64,000 bases of DNA from UBA7957 sp965222695 (GTDB taxonomy: Bacteria; Pseudomonadota; Gammaproteobacteria; Granulosicoccales; Granulosicoccaceae): assembly GCA_965222695.1 (NCBI GenBank), contig OZ244967.1, positions 3,162,001 to 3,226,000 of the forward strand, in the 5' to 3' direction. The translations under genes and the position numbers were made by a program. Positions 1-8,025 of the stretch are shown here, piece by piece (positions within the stretch are counted from its first letter, which is position 1; each line of letters starts with the position of its first letter). Below the pieces are notes generated by a model that was given only the letters and a program-made list of their open reading frames with translations, ran no database searches and was not told the origin of the DNA.

Positions 1-315
1 CGCAATGGCCGGGAACTGGGGGCCTGGTTGGGTCTGGTGCCACGACAGCACTCAACAGGGGGCAAGCCAACGTTGTTGGGTATCAGCAAGCGAGGAGACG
101 TTTACCTGCGAACCTTGCTGATACACGGTGCTCGTTCTGTGGTTGTGCATGTCGACCAATGTCGCACGAACACCCAGCGATGGTGCCAGGCGCTCAAACA
201 GCGCAGTCACATGAACGTCGCTATTGTGGCGATGGCCAATAAAATAGCACGCGTCGCCTATGCGTTGTTGAAAAACGGCGAAGACTACTCCACCGCAACT
301 CTGGCCAGGGTGTGA
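1..315 (+). CDS. IS110-family transposase, C-terminal part (cut by window edge)
   Basis: The reading frame is open from the first base and ends at a TGA at 313-315. The visible 104 residues match the C-terminal IS116/IS110/IS902 domain: a GAWLGLVPRQHSTGGK stretch, then GISKRGDVYLRTLLIHGARS, the conserved helix-hairpin-helix-like segment of this family. IS110 transposases carry an N-terminal RuvC-like DEDD domain, which must lie outside the window. Whether the element is intact cannot be judged. The family call is firm; the subgroup is not. Confidence 0.9.
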   Translation, partial: RNGRELGAWLGLVPRQHSTGGKPTLLGISKRGDVYLRTLLIHGARSVVVHVDQCRTNTQRWCQALKQRSHMNVAIVAMANKIARVAYALLKNGEDYSTATLARV

Positions 316-755
316 TAAAAGGGCGAGTCGTTCATGCGTTGCGCTGGAATAACACAAGGTACTGATATTTAGGTTAAGAGTCCGTGAAGCTAAGCCTCAT
401 CCAATTGCAAAGAGTGAAATCACAGTGATGGCATAAAGGGTTATAAACCGCGCACCTGGGAGCCTGATAGAGCCTATGGTCACCACGAGGTAGACCGCTG
501 AACTGATGAGGCCAGGGGCGAGCGAATTCCATCAGGGTACGACAGAGCGCGACAAGCGTTCTCGATTCGATACCGGATATATGGCTGCAATAACTTCTTT
601 ATGAGTACTACATTTTATTCTTGCATAACGGGGCGAACCATATAAGGCTCTAAGCATATCCCTGATGAGGTTCGATCTGCACGCGGGAAATGGATACACT
701 GAACCCACCGTCAATCATCAACAATAAGAAGTATCAGTATTTGGAGGATGCACAT
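316..755. other. IS110 downstream end and intergenic DNA
   Basis: No gene is supported here. The first ~220 bases are probably the non-coding 3' end of the IS110 element, which in this family lacks long terminal repeats, so its boundary is not visible. The rest leads into the alcohol dehydrogenase gene, whose ribosome site GGAGG lies at 743-747. Confidence 0.5.
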
Positions 756-2063
756 ATGGCCTGTTGTCACTACTACTCTGACACAGAGCACGGCGACAAG
801 GTGTTCTCGGTTGATATGTCTTCGATTAAATTCGGGCATGGCGCAATCAAGGAAACCGGGCTTGATGCAAAGATGATGGGATTAAGGCGAGTGGCACTGT
901 TCACCGACAGCAACGTAAAAGAACTTGAAATTACTGAACAATTGCTCAGCAGCTGCAGAGAATGTGGCGTCGACACCGAAATATACAGTGATATCAGGAT
1001 TGAGCCGACCGACAGCTCCTTTAAGCAGGCCATTGAATTCGCCCGGGAAGGCAGATTCGACGGCTTTATATCACTCGGTGGCGGATCCGTAATCGATACC
1101 TGTAAGGCGGCAAATTTATACAGCACCTGGCCCGCTGATTTTATGGCCTACGTCAACAACCCATTGGGTGAGGGCAAAATGATTCCGGGAGCGATCAAGC
1201 CACATATTGCCTGCCCGACCACTTCCGGAACCGGAAGCGAATGTACCGGTATTTCGGTGTTTGATTTGGAAGCCCTGAATGTAAAGAGTGCCATCGCCGC
1301 ACGCGAATTGAGGCCCACCCGGGCGATTATCGACCCCACGGTGACCCACAGTCTGCCCAATACAGTGGTCGCGTGCACGGGGTTCGATGTCTTATGCCAT
1401 GCGCTGGAATCCTATACCGCCCTGCCGCACACCATGCGTACACGGCCGGAACATCCGGCGCTACGCCCCATGAGCCAGGGAGCAAATCCTTGGAGTGATC
1501 TGGGATCCAAAGAAGCCTTGCGAATCTGCGGGCAGTACATTATCCGGGCCAGCCGGGACAAATCAGACGTGGAAGCCCGCGAACAAATGATGTTCGCGGC
1601 CACCCTGGCGGGTATAGCCTTCGGTAATGCCGGCGTACATATTCCACACGGCATGTCCTATTCCGTGGCCGGGATGGTCAAAAAATTCAATCCACCGGAC
1701 TATCCGGATGACCACCCGATGTGTCCGCATGGTATGTCGGTCATAGTCAATGCACCGGCGGCATTTCGCTTCACCGCAGAGGCCTGTCCGCAAAGACACC
1801 TGCAGGGGGCTGAACTACTCGGCGCGGACACCCGGGGTGCGGACGCCGCAGACGCAGGCGAAATCGTGGCGAAGCATCTGATGATGTTGATGCGGGCGAC
1901 CCGAATGCCCAACGGAATTGCCGAAATCGGCTACGATGAAGAAAATATCGAAGGACTGGCTGAAGGCGCTTTTGCCCAGCAGCGCTTGCTCAGCAATTCT
2001 CCCAAAGCCATCTCAGAAGCCGAGCTGCAGCAGCTTTACCGTGCGGCGATGAATTACTGGTAG
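756..2063 (+). CDS. Iron-containing alcohol dehydrogenase, hydroxyacid-oxoacid transhydrogenase (ADHFE1) type
   Basis: A 435-residue group III (Fe-dependent) alcohol dehydrogenase, a cytoplasmic NAD-linked oxidoreductase. The start at 756 is chosen because GGAGG (743-747) sits eight bases upstream; an in-frame ATG at 690 has no such site. The dinucleotide-binding part shows SLGGGSVIDTCKAA, followed by CPTTSGTGSE, typical of the family. Metal-ligand regions are seen as TGFDVLCHALES, GIAFGNAGVHIPHGMSY and HPMCPHGMSV. The extra length and the GNAGVHIPHGMSY segment resemble the mitochondrial-type hydroxyacid-oxoacid transhydrogenase branch, which interconverts 4-hydroxybutyrate and 2-oxoglutarate. 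That substrate is inferred from family only. The convergent LysR gene ends eight bases downstream. Confidence 0.88.
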   Translation: MACCHYYSDTEHGDKVFSVDMSSIKFGHGAIKETGLDAKMMGLRRVALFTDSNVKELEITEQLLSSCRECGVDTEIYSDIRIEPTDSSFKQAIEFAREGRFDGFISLGGGSVIDTCKAANLYSTWPADFMAYVNNPLGEGKMIPGAIKPHIACPTTSGTGSECTGISVFDLEALNVKSAIAARELRPTRAIIDPTVTHSLPNTVVACTGFDVLCHALESYTALPHTMRTRPEHPALRPMSQGANPWSDLGSKEALRICGQYIIRASRDKSDVEAREQMMFAATLAGIAFGNAGVHIPHGMSYSVAGMVKKFNPPDYPDDHPMCPHGMSVIVNAPAAFRFTAEACPQRHLQGAELLGADTRGADAADAGEIVAKHLMMLMRATRMPNGIAEIGYDEENIEGLAEGAFAQQRLLSNSPKAISEAELQQLYRAAMNYW

Positions 2064-2071
2064 CCGGGGAA

Positions 2072-3010
2072 TCATCCCTCCTTCGCAGCTTCTTCACGCA
2101 ACCAGGCGGTAAACAGCTTTACCGCGCGCTGATTGCTGGTCGACTTCGGGCAAATTACATGATACGCGTGGACCAAAGGCAGGCTCATATCGAACGGTAT
2201 GCACAACCTGTTCTCGGCCAGATCCAGTCTCGCCAGACGCTCCATGCTCAACAATACGCCCTGGCCGTCAATCGCTGCTTCCATTGCCATTAGCACATGG
2301 TTAAAATGCAAGCCACGTTTGGCATTGACTCCGGTGACGCCATAATGGCTCAGCCAGTTGGACCAGCTTGGACGCCCACTGTAGTTGGTATCGTCATGCA
2401 GCAAAGTGTGATGACGTAAGTCTGCCGGATTTTTTAAAGGATGCTTATCCGATTCCAGCAGTTTGGGGCTGCATAAGGGAACCGCTTCGACATCAAACAG
2501 CTTTTCCACCTGATAACCTGGATACCGTCCTGAACCAAAGCGGATAACAATATCCACATCATGCGAACGCGTCAGTTGATCCACTGCGTCAACCCCGCGC
2601 TTCACATCCATGAGTTTGACATCGCTCATGATTCGCATATCGATCTCCGGAAATCGACTGGAAAAGTTATGCAAGCGGGGAATCAGCCACTTGGAAGCGA
2701 ATGACGGAGCCATCCAGATATTCAGATTGTCCACTTGCTCATGCGCGCGCATAAGATGAACCGCATCCGACAAATTGTTAAAACCCTCGCGTAGTTTCGG
2801 CAAGGATTTTTCCGCCGCCTCAGTTAAAGAAATAGAACGATTTGTCCGTTCAAAAAGATCAAATCCCAAATAGTCCTCAAGACCCCGAATCTGGTGGCTG
2901 ATCGCCGCCTTGGTCACGTTAAGCTCTTCGGCAGCCTTGCTGAAACTCATATTGCGGGCGGTCGCTTCGAAGGCTCTCAAGGCATTGAGTGGGGGCAATT
3001 GTCTTGGCAT
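2072..3010 (-). CDS. LysR-family transcriptional regulator, GcvA-like
   Basis: 312 residues, the normal length for the family. The N-terminus (MPRQLPPLNALRAFEATARN, then SFSKAAEELNVTKAAISHQI) is the winged helix-turn-helix and is closest to the GcvA/AmpR branch. The remaining two thirds form the LysR substrate-binding domain, with the WMAPSFASKWLIPRL segment characteristic of GcvA-type regulators. It faces the alcohol dehydrogenase gene tail to tail and is divergent from the DUF1127 gene, with 128 bases between the starts, where its operator would be expected. The regulated target is not evident. Confidence 0.9.
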   Translation of the reverse strand: MPRQLPPLNALRAFEATARNMSFSKAAEELNVTKAAISHQIRGLEDYLGFDLFERTNRSISLTEAAEKSLPKLREGFNNLSDAVHLMRAHEQVDNLNIWMAPSFASKWLIPRLHNFSSRFPEIDMRIMSDVKLMDVKRGVDAVDQLTRSHDVDIVIRFGSGRYPGYQVEKLFDVEAVPLCSPKLLESDKHPLKNPADLRHHTLLHDDTNYSGRPSWSNWLSHYGVTGVNAKRGLHFNHVLMAMEAAIDGQGVLLSMERLARLDLAENRLCIPFDMSLPLVHAYHVICPKSTSNQRAVKLFTAWLREEAAKEG

Positions 3011-3138
3011 AGTTCAATGTTTAGTTTTTCTAAACCCAAAGGTGATTATAACTCGTTTGCTGCTTTGCACAATAGCCGCTAATGTTATTGCAACCTTTAA
3101 TTTCAATCGTGCGAATAGCGATTAAGGAGAATCATTCG

Positions 3139-3396
3139 ATGAACAATAAACTCACCTTTATAGAAAGACTGACACAAACATTTGAAGCCATCGGCCGTGA
3201 ACGCGTCAGAAACAGGCTGCTGTTAATGAGCGACCGTAAGCTTGAGGAAATGGGGTTTTCCCTGCCGCTGCTCCTCAAAGGCATAGAAGCCTGGCCATGG
3301 CGGCTCGAACAGCCAAAGGGCGATTTACTACAACAGGACTTCGGAAAGAAACTGGATTCCTCAGCCAAGCCAAACGAACTACCTCGCGTTGCCTAG
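3139..3396 (+). CDS. DUF1127 domain small protein
   Basis: An 85-residue protein. The start at 3139 is supported by AAGGAG at 3124-3129. The central segment RVRNRLLLMSDRKLEEMGFS is the DUF1127 (YjiS-like) motif, a short arginine-rich helical module ending in a conserved glycine. Some small alphaproteobacterial members bind RNA or affect phosphate and carbon metabolism, but no function can be assigned here. It is divergent from the GcvA-like regulator; in many proteobacteria small DUF1127 genes sit beside LysR genes, so co-regulation is plausible. The C-terminal 35 residues are low in recognisable features. Confidence 0.75.
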   Translation: MNNKLTFIERLTQTFEAIGRERVRNRLLLMSDRKLEEMGFSLPLLLKGIEAWPWRLEQPKGDLLQQDFGKKLDSSAKPNELPRVA

Positions 3397-3424
3397 GGGG
3401 TGTTAAAGCTTACAAAGTGGAATT

Positions 3425-3453
3425 CCGGCCGCTCGATTATTCGACGCGGCCGG
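3425..3453. terminator. Strong GC-rich hairpin after the DUF1127 gene
   Basis: CCGGCCGC at 3425-3432 pairs with GCGGCCGG at 3446-3453, and the stem continues with TCGA/TCGA apart from one bulged C. It lies 28 bases after the DUF1127 stop. There is no T-tract downstream, so it could be an intrinsic terminator lacking its T-run or a junction left by recombination; the integrase relic becomes recognisable immediately after it. Confidence 0.4.
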
Positions 3454-3631
3454 ACATATATATAGACACTCGGCCGCAACCCAACTACTTGAAGCCGGTG
3501 TAGGCATAAGATACGTGCAGAAATTACTCGGCCATGAAAGCATAGAGACGACTCAGATATACACCCACGTCAATGACCTCACGCTTAAAGAAAATATCAC
3601 TACGGCGAGAATTCAGAGGAGGGTATTATAG
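3440..3631 (+). pseudogene. Tyrosine recombinase/integrase, C-terminal remnant
   Basis: From about 3455 one frame reads HIYRHSAATQLLEAG, then GIRYVQKLLGHESIETTQIYTHV, ending at TAG 3629-3631. This is the end of a phage-integrase catalytic domain with the HxxR box, the LLGH box and the tyrosine nucleophile (the Y of QIYTHV). No start codon or upstream two thirds of the gene is present; a stop in this frame lies at 3404. It is a 3' relic, probably left by loss of an integrated element. Confidence 0.8.
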
Positions 3632-3712
3632 ATAACGAACAAGGGTAGGTTGCGGTTTTTCGAATGGCTCATATTCATCAGCACACCAGGTTTTAAAGAT
3701 CGAATCAAGGGC

Positions 3713-4210
3713 CTATGGACGATGTACTTCGATTGCGATGCGAATCAGCAAATTCGCAAAAAATTCAACATCGTCTGAGTTTAATTGTCTATGATGGTCA
3801 AGATAATCACGTACTCGCTGACCAGAAACGCGACCGTAGAGCAAGCCATTTTGGAACTCAAGTGATTGGCGTACAAATTCGGCAGCAGTATCGTGGCATT
3901 TACTACATTCGTTCTTAAATTTCGTCGGAGTGATAACTTGTGCAAGCAACATATTATATACTACGTCGACTTCACTATCTGCCAGGTAATGGTTATGCAA
4001 AAAACGACGGAGATCTTCTATATGGTGCCTGCCTTGTAATTTACCATTCGACGCACTGAGAAACTGACGAGCAAAATCACCGGCATGACCATGACATTCA
4101 TAACATCGATCGTCCCACATGCGATGAAGATCAGTGCCGGTCGCAGCTGCCCTTGACGTAATTAGAATAGCTATAAGTATCGAGATACAGTTTCTGATTT
4201 TAATTTGCAT
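3713..4210 (-). CDS. Exported diheme c-type cytochrome with two repeated monoheme units
   Basis: 165 residues. The start at 4210 puts a hydrophobic signal peptide (residues 8-22) at the N-terminus, so the protein should be periplasmic. Two CxxCH heme-binding motifs are present: CYECH at residues 36-40 and CSKCH at 102-106. The two halves are clearly repeats: each reads CxxCH, then A-[DE]-F-x-R-Q near +10, N-G-x-L-x-G-R, and an R-x-[FY]-L-x-x-H helix. A role in electron transfer is inferred. The first codons overlap the 3' tail of an IS1595 transposase relic, so its promoter may come from element-derived DNA. Confidence 0.75.
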   Translation of the reverse strand: MQIKIRNCISILIAILITSRAAATGTDLHRMWDDRCYECHGHAGDFARQFLSASNGKLQGRHHIEDLRRFLHNHYLADSEVDVVYNMLLAQVITPTKFKNECSKCHDTAAEFVRQSLEFQNGLLYGRVSGQRVRDYLDHHRQLNSDDVEFFANLLIRIAIEVHRP

Positions 4211-4400
4211 AGTAGATTTGCCCCTGCCCTCCGCGTATGGGGGATACCCGAGCAACTCGCCGACCAACGCCTTTCGTCTTGCGCCGATTATAACGAAATA
4301 TCAACTCATCCAAATACGAATATAAATGCTCTCCACTGAGCGCCCCATGGTGCGTGCCCAGTATCCATCTTTCTAAATTCGCCACTGCCCAATGACAATA
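4200..4400 (-). pseudogene. IS1595-family (ISXO2-like) transposase, C-terminal remnant
   Basis: Reading leftward from about 4400, the frame gives ANLERWILGTHHGALSGEHL then YSYLDELIFRYNRRKTKGVG, the well-known C-terminus of ISXO2-like DDE transposases (WLLGTHxGxVSxxHLxxYLDEFxFRFNRR). Only about the last 65 residues survive; the catalytic D, D and most of the protein are missing. The stop overlaps the start of the cytochrome gene. Confidence 0.8.
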
Positions 4401-4513
4401 TTGCTGGTGATCTGCAAGGCTTTTCTCCTCATTGGTTTGTACGCTCGCTGAATTTGATCAGCAAAGTCACGTCATTGCTAAATGTCGCCTGAGAACAAAT
4501 TCAAAATCGCTTA

Positions 4514-5785
4514 CTAAACAAAACTTTGCCTAAGCGTTGCCAACTTAGCACAAACAACAAACACCTCCATCGCAGCATTAATATCATCCAGGCTCGGAAA
4601 CGAAGGCGCAATGCGAATGTTCCGGTCTTCCTGATCTTCGCCGTAAGGAAATGTCGCGCCGGCGGGCGTTAGTACAACTCCAGCCTCACCGGCCAGTTTC
4701 ACGATTTCCCTGGCCAGACCGGGTTTACAGTCAAAAGAGACAAAATAGCCGCCTTCCGGGCGTGTCCAACTTGCCATATCGGAGTCGGCAAATGCATTGT
4801 CGAGGTGCTCCAGCACAGCGGCGAATTTTGGCCTTAGCAGCGCTGCGTGTTGTTCCATGTGCGCCAACAGGCTTTGTTTGTCTGAAACCAGGCGCAGATG
4901 CCGCAGTTGATTGACCTTGTCCGGCCCTATAGTGGCAATGCCGAGATGTTTTTTATAGCGGCTCAGATTGGCGGGCGAGCTTGCCATAAACGATACGCCA
5001 GCCCCGGCAAAGGTCACCTTGGATGTCGATGTAAACTGGTACAGGGAATCGAGGGTACCGTGCTCCATGCAGCGCTCCCAAATCGATGACAAGTCAGCCG
5101 GTTTATGCAGATCGTGAACCGCGTAGGCATTATCCCACATAATGCGAAAATTATCGGTGGCAACCTTGCCCAGCGCTGCCATACGATCAACCGTTTCCTC
5201 GCTGTAAACACAACCCGTGGGGTTGGAATACTTAGGCACGCACCAGATACCTTTTATCGACCGGTCCTCGGCAATCCGTGTTTCGACAATATCCATATCC
5301 GGTCCGAAAGGCGTCATTGGCACCGGGATCATTTCTATACCGAATTCCTCGGTAATCGCAAAATGCCTGTCGTATCCGGGTACGGGACAAAGAAACTTGG
5401 GGCTTTCATTTTTTCTCCATGCCTCCCCCGCCTCGCCTGTGCCGAAAAGATAGGCAAAAAGGACTGTCTGATACATCAGTGTCAGACTGCTGTTCCCACC
5501 CACCAGTATTTGATCGGCCGGCACACCGAGAATATCGGCACCAAGGGCTTTCATGTCCGGCAGTCCGTCTATTCCACCGTAATTACGCACATCGGTCCCA
5601 TCCGGCGCTCTGTAGTTTCCGCCAAGATCGCCATCGAGCGCATTGGCCAGATTCAATTGATCGGCGGATGGTTTGCCCCGGGTCAAATCTAATTTCAGGG
5701 CCTTTTGTTTAAGTTCTGCATATTGTTGTTCTGATTCTTCTAGCCAATGTTGAATTTGTGTGCTGCTGGCGGATTCAAGACGCAC
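4514..5785 (-). CDS. Aspartate aminotransferase-type PLP enzyme (class Ic, PF12897-like)
   Basis: 423 residues, a fold-type I PLP enzyme. Visible landmarks: LDLTRGKPSADQL near the N-terminus; VGGNSSLTLMYQ, the phosphate-binding turn; CPVPGYDRH; the PKYSNPTG loop; WDNAYAVHDL with the PLP-binding aspartate and tyrosine; and STSKVTFAGAGVSF with the PLP lysine. These features match the actinobacterial/proteobacterial type Ic aspartate aminotransferase family rather than AspC or TyrB. Expected reaction: transamination between aspartate and 2-oxoglutarate, in the cytoplasm. It is a single-gene unit between the IS1595 relic and the divergent moxR operon. Confidence 0.85.
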   Translation of the reverse strand: MRLESASSTQIQHWLEESEQQYAELKQKALKLDLTRGKPSADQLNLANALDGDLGGNYRAPDGTDVRNYGGIDGLPDMKALGADILGVPADQILVGGNSSLTLMYQTVLFAYLFGTGEAGEAWRKNESPKFLCPVPGYDRHFAITEEFGIEMIPVPMTPFGPDMDIVETRIAEDRSIKGIWCVPKYSNPTGCVYSEETVDRMAALGKVATDNFRIMWDNAYAVHDLHKPADLSSIWERCMEHGTLDSLYQFTSTSKVTFAGAGVSFMASSPANLSRYKKHLGIATIGPDKVNQLRHLRLVSDKQSLLAHMEQHAALLRPKFAAVLEHLDNAFADSDMASWTRPEGGYFVSFDCKPGLAREIVKLAGEAGVVLTPAGATFPYGEDQEDRNIRIAPSFPSLDDINAAMEVFVVCAKLATLRQSFV

Positions 5786-6061
5786 CGGAATTCTCCCTAA
5801 AATTTTCTTGAATACTCCAAATGCCCAAAAAACACAATCCCTAAACCACAGTTTGTTCCAGTTTTTTATCGAGTATTCCTTCCGATCCCGACTCCCGGCT
5901 TCTGTGGCTCGATAACTGCATTACACACTTGGGCGTATTCTTCACACTCCAGGTACCCTGCTGCGTTGAATTTTCAGCGGCACCAAGGCGCATGGAGTGT
6001 GGTGACGCATCCGTGTTTTTCATGTGAGCCGGCGGAATCACGACAGCCGGGGTTAGGCTAT

Positions 6062-7015
6062 ATGACGGGAATGAATACGAACCTGGCCTTTGCAAGCCAG
6101 AAACCCACTGACATCAGCGACATTATTAAGCAGCTGGAAAGCGTGATAGTCGGAAAGGGGAATCAAATACAGCTGGCACTTGCCTGTCTGCTGGCTCACG
6201 GCCATCTGCTGATCGAAGATATGCCCGGTGTGGGGAAAACCACTCTTGCACACGCTATTGCCATGACACTGGGTTTACCGTGGAAACGGGTACAGTTTAC
6301 CAGCGATTTATTACCGGCAGATATCATCGGTGTATCCATTTTCAACCAGGCGCAGGCCCGGTTTGAGTTTCATCAAGGCCCGGTGTTCAGTTCAATTCTG
6401 CTTGCAGACGAAGTGAACCGTGCCCCTCCAAAAGTGCAAAGTGCTTTGCTTGAATCCATGGAGGAGCGTCAAATCAGTATCGATGGTAATACTTACGAAC
6501 TGCCGGATCCGTTTTTCGTCATTGCCACCTTGAATCCGGCCGACAGACTCGGCGCTTTTTCTCTCCCCGAATCTCAGCTGGATCGATTCCTGGTCGGCAT
6601 TTCCCTGGGATACCCGCCGCCGGAGGCGGAGCGTGAACTACTAATCAGTGGGGACCGTCGTGAGTCGGTTGAAAAGTTAAAAGCGCTTTGCGATGCCGAG
6701 ACGCTAAAAAAATGGCAACATCAGAGCAGATCCGTGTTTGTAGCCGATCCGATTCTCGACTATGTCCAAGCGCTTCTACTCGAAACCCGCAACCAGAAAG
6801 AGGTGGTGCTGAATGGCTTAAGTCCGCGCGCAGGAGTGAATCTTCTGGCCCTGTCGAGAGCCTGGGCTCTGATGCAAGGCCGGGACATGGTTCTGCCGGA
6901 AGATGTGCAAAGCGTTTTTCCCGCGTTAGCCGGGCACCGTTTATGCGGTTCAGTCAGTGAAGGCATGATTTTGTCAATTAACATTCTGGAATCGGTTCCG
7001 GTTGGCAGAATCTGA
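6062..7015 (+). CDS. MoxR-family AAA+ ATPase
   Basis: 318 residues from the ATG at 6062 (ATG 6071 is an alternative; neither has a strong ribosome site). Walker A is MPGVGKTTLA (about residues 54-63), Walker B is ILLADEVNRAPP, followed by the sensor 1 region VIATLNPAD and the C-terminal lid with GLSPRAG. MoxR proteins act as chaperone-like ATPases that work with von Willebrand A proteins. It is the first gene of a tight operon with DUF58 (8-base gap) and tgpA, the arrangement common in gammaproteobacteria. It is divergent from the aminotransferase gene. Confidence 0.93.
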   Translation: MTGMNTNLAFASQKPTDISDIIKQLESVIVGKGNQIQLALACLLAHGHLLIEDMPGVGKTTLAHAIAMTLGLPWKRVQFTSDLLPADIIGVSIFNQAQARFEFHQGPVFSSILLADEVNRAPPKVQSALLESMEERQISIDGNTYELPDPFFVIATLNPADRLGAFSLPESQLDRFLVGISLGYPPPEAERELLISGDRRESVEKLKALCDAETLKKWQHQSRSVFVADPILDYVQALLLETRNQKEVVLNGLSPRAGVNLLALSRAWALMQGRDMVLPEDVQSVFPALAGHRLCGSVSEGMILSINILESVPVGRI

Positions 7016-7023
7016 CTTTCTCC

Positions 7024-8025
7024 ATGTTAGGCAGGCCTCACACCCAAGCATTTTTTAAAAACCGGGGCAGCCATATCGGACAAAGGTTTTTACGCCTGCA
7101 AGCCAGAGACCGCACGCCTCTGACTATTTCCCATGAGCGTATTTACATACTGCCCAGTAAAAGGGGTTGGATGTTTATTTTTTCACTGATGATCATGTTA
7201 GTCGCATCGATGAATTATGCAATCAACCTCGGATTTGCATTATGCTTTCTGCTGACCGGCATGTTGTCGTCCTCGCTGCTGGCGACCTATCGAAATCTCG
7301 CAGGCTTATCAGTCGAGAACGTCAACACGGATACGGCTTTTGCCGGAGAGTCGTTATCATTCCGTTTGCAATTGCGTAATCCTGATAATCGGGAAAGGGC
7401 TGGTATAAAAGTCAAAACGGATGGCGGTCAATATGACATTATCCATATCTCCCCGCGGGCGAAGGTCACGGCGGAACTTGAGATACCGGCAAAAAGACGC
7501 GGTTGGAGGCGACTGGGGCGCTTGACTTTATCCAGCGACTACCCTCTCGGGCTTTGGAGCGGTTGGAGTTATTTTCACACACCGTGTTCCGGCCTGATCT
7601 ATCCGGCACCCGAAAAAAAACCTCCCCCGTTACCTAAATCCAAGTTTGAACCGGGTCAGGACAACCAAGCCGAATTGGCGAGCGGGAATGAGGAAATCAT
7701 TGGCCTGAAGGCTTATCAACCCGGAGAACCTATTTCACGGATTGCCTGGAAGGCCGTTGCACGGGGACAAGGCTGGTTCAGCAAGGAATTTGCAGATGAA
7801 TGCGGCAGTGTCAATAGATGTTTTGCCTTTGCGGATACAGCGAACCTCAATACAATGGAAGCACGCCTTTCCCGTCTGACATCCTGGATTCTGCAAGCCG
7901 AGGGAGAAGGAGCGGACTACGCACTGCAACTGCCCGACTTTCAATCTGCCTACAGCCGCGGCGGCAAACATCGCAACTCCTTGCTGAAAAAACTTGCGCT
8001 TTTTGGTATGGCAAATGAATCCTAG
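7024..8025 (+). CDS. DUF58 domain protein
   Basis: 333 residues. Two hydrophobic helices lie near residues 48-90 (MFIFSLMIMLVASMNYAINL and the following stretch), so the protein is membrane-anchored. The DUF58 signature is seen as LKAYQPGEPISRIAWKAVARG, followed by a vWA-like remainder. Members pair with MoxR ATPases. It starts eight bases after moxR stops and overlaps the start of tgpA, so the three are probably translated together. Function in this operon is inferred to be cell-envelope maintenance. Confidence 0.9.
   Translation: MLGRPHTQAFFKNRGSHIGQRFLRLQARDRTPLTISHERIYILPSKRGWMFIFSLMIMLVASMNYAINLGFALCFLLTGMLSSSLLATYRNLAGLSVENVNTDTAFAGESLSFRLQLRNPDNRERAGIKVKTDGGQYDIIHISPRAKVTAELEIPAKRRGWRRLGRLTLSSDYPLGLWSGWSYFHTPCSGLIYPAPEKKPPPLPKSKFEPGQDNQAELASGNEEIIGLKAYQPGEPISRIAWKAVARGQGWFSKEFADECGSVNRCFAFADTANLNTMEARLSRLTSWILQAEGEGADYALQLPDFQSAYSRGGKHRNSLLKKLALFGMANES

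Noticed and set aside
5105..5692. 195-codon open frame on the plus strand
   Set aside because: Antisense to the aminotransferase gene, without ribosome site or recognisable domain.
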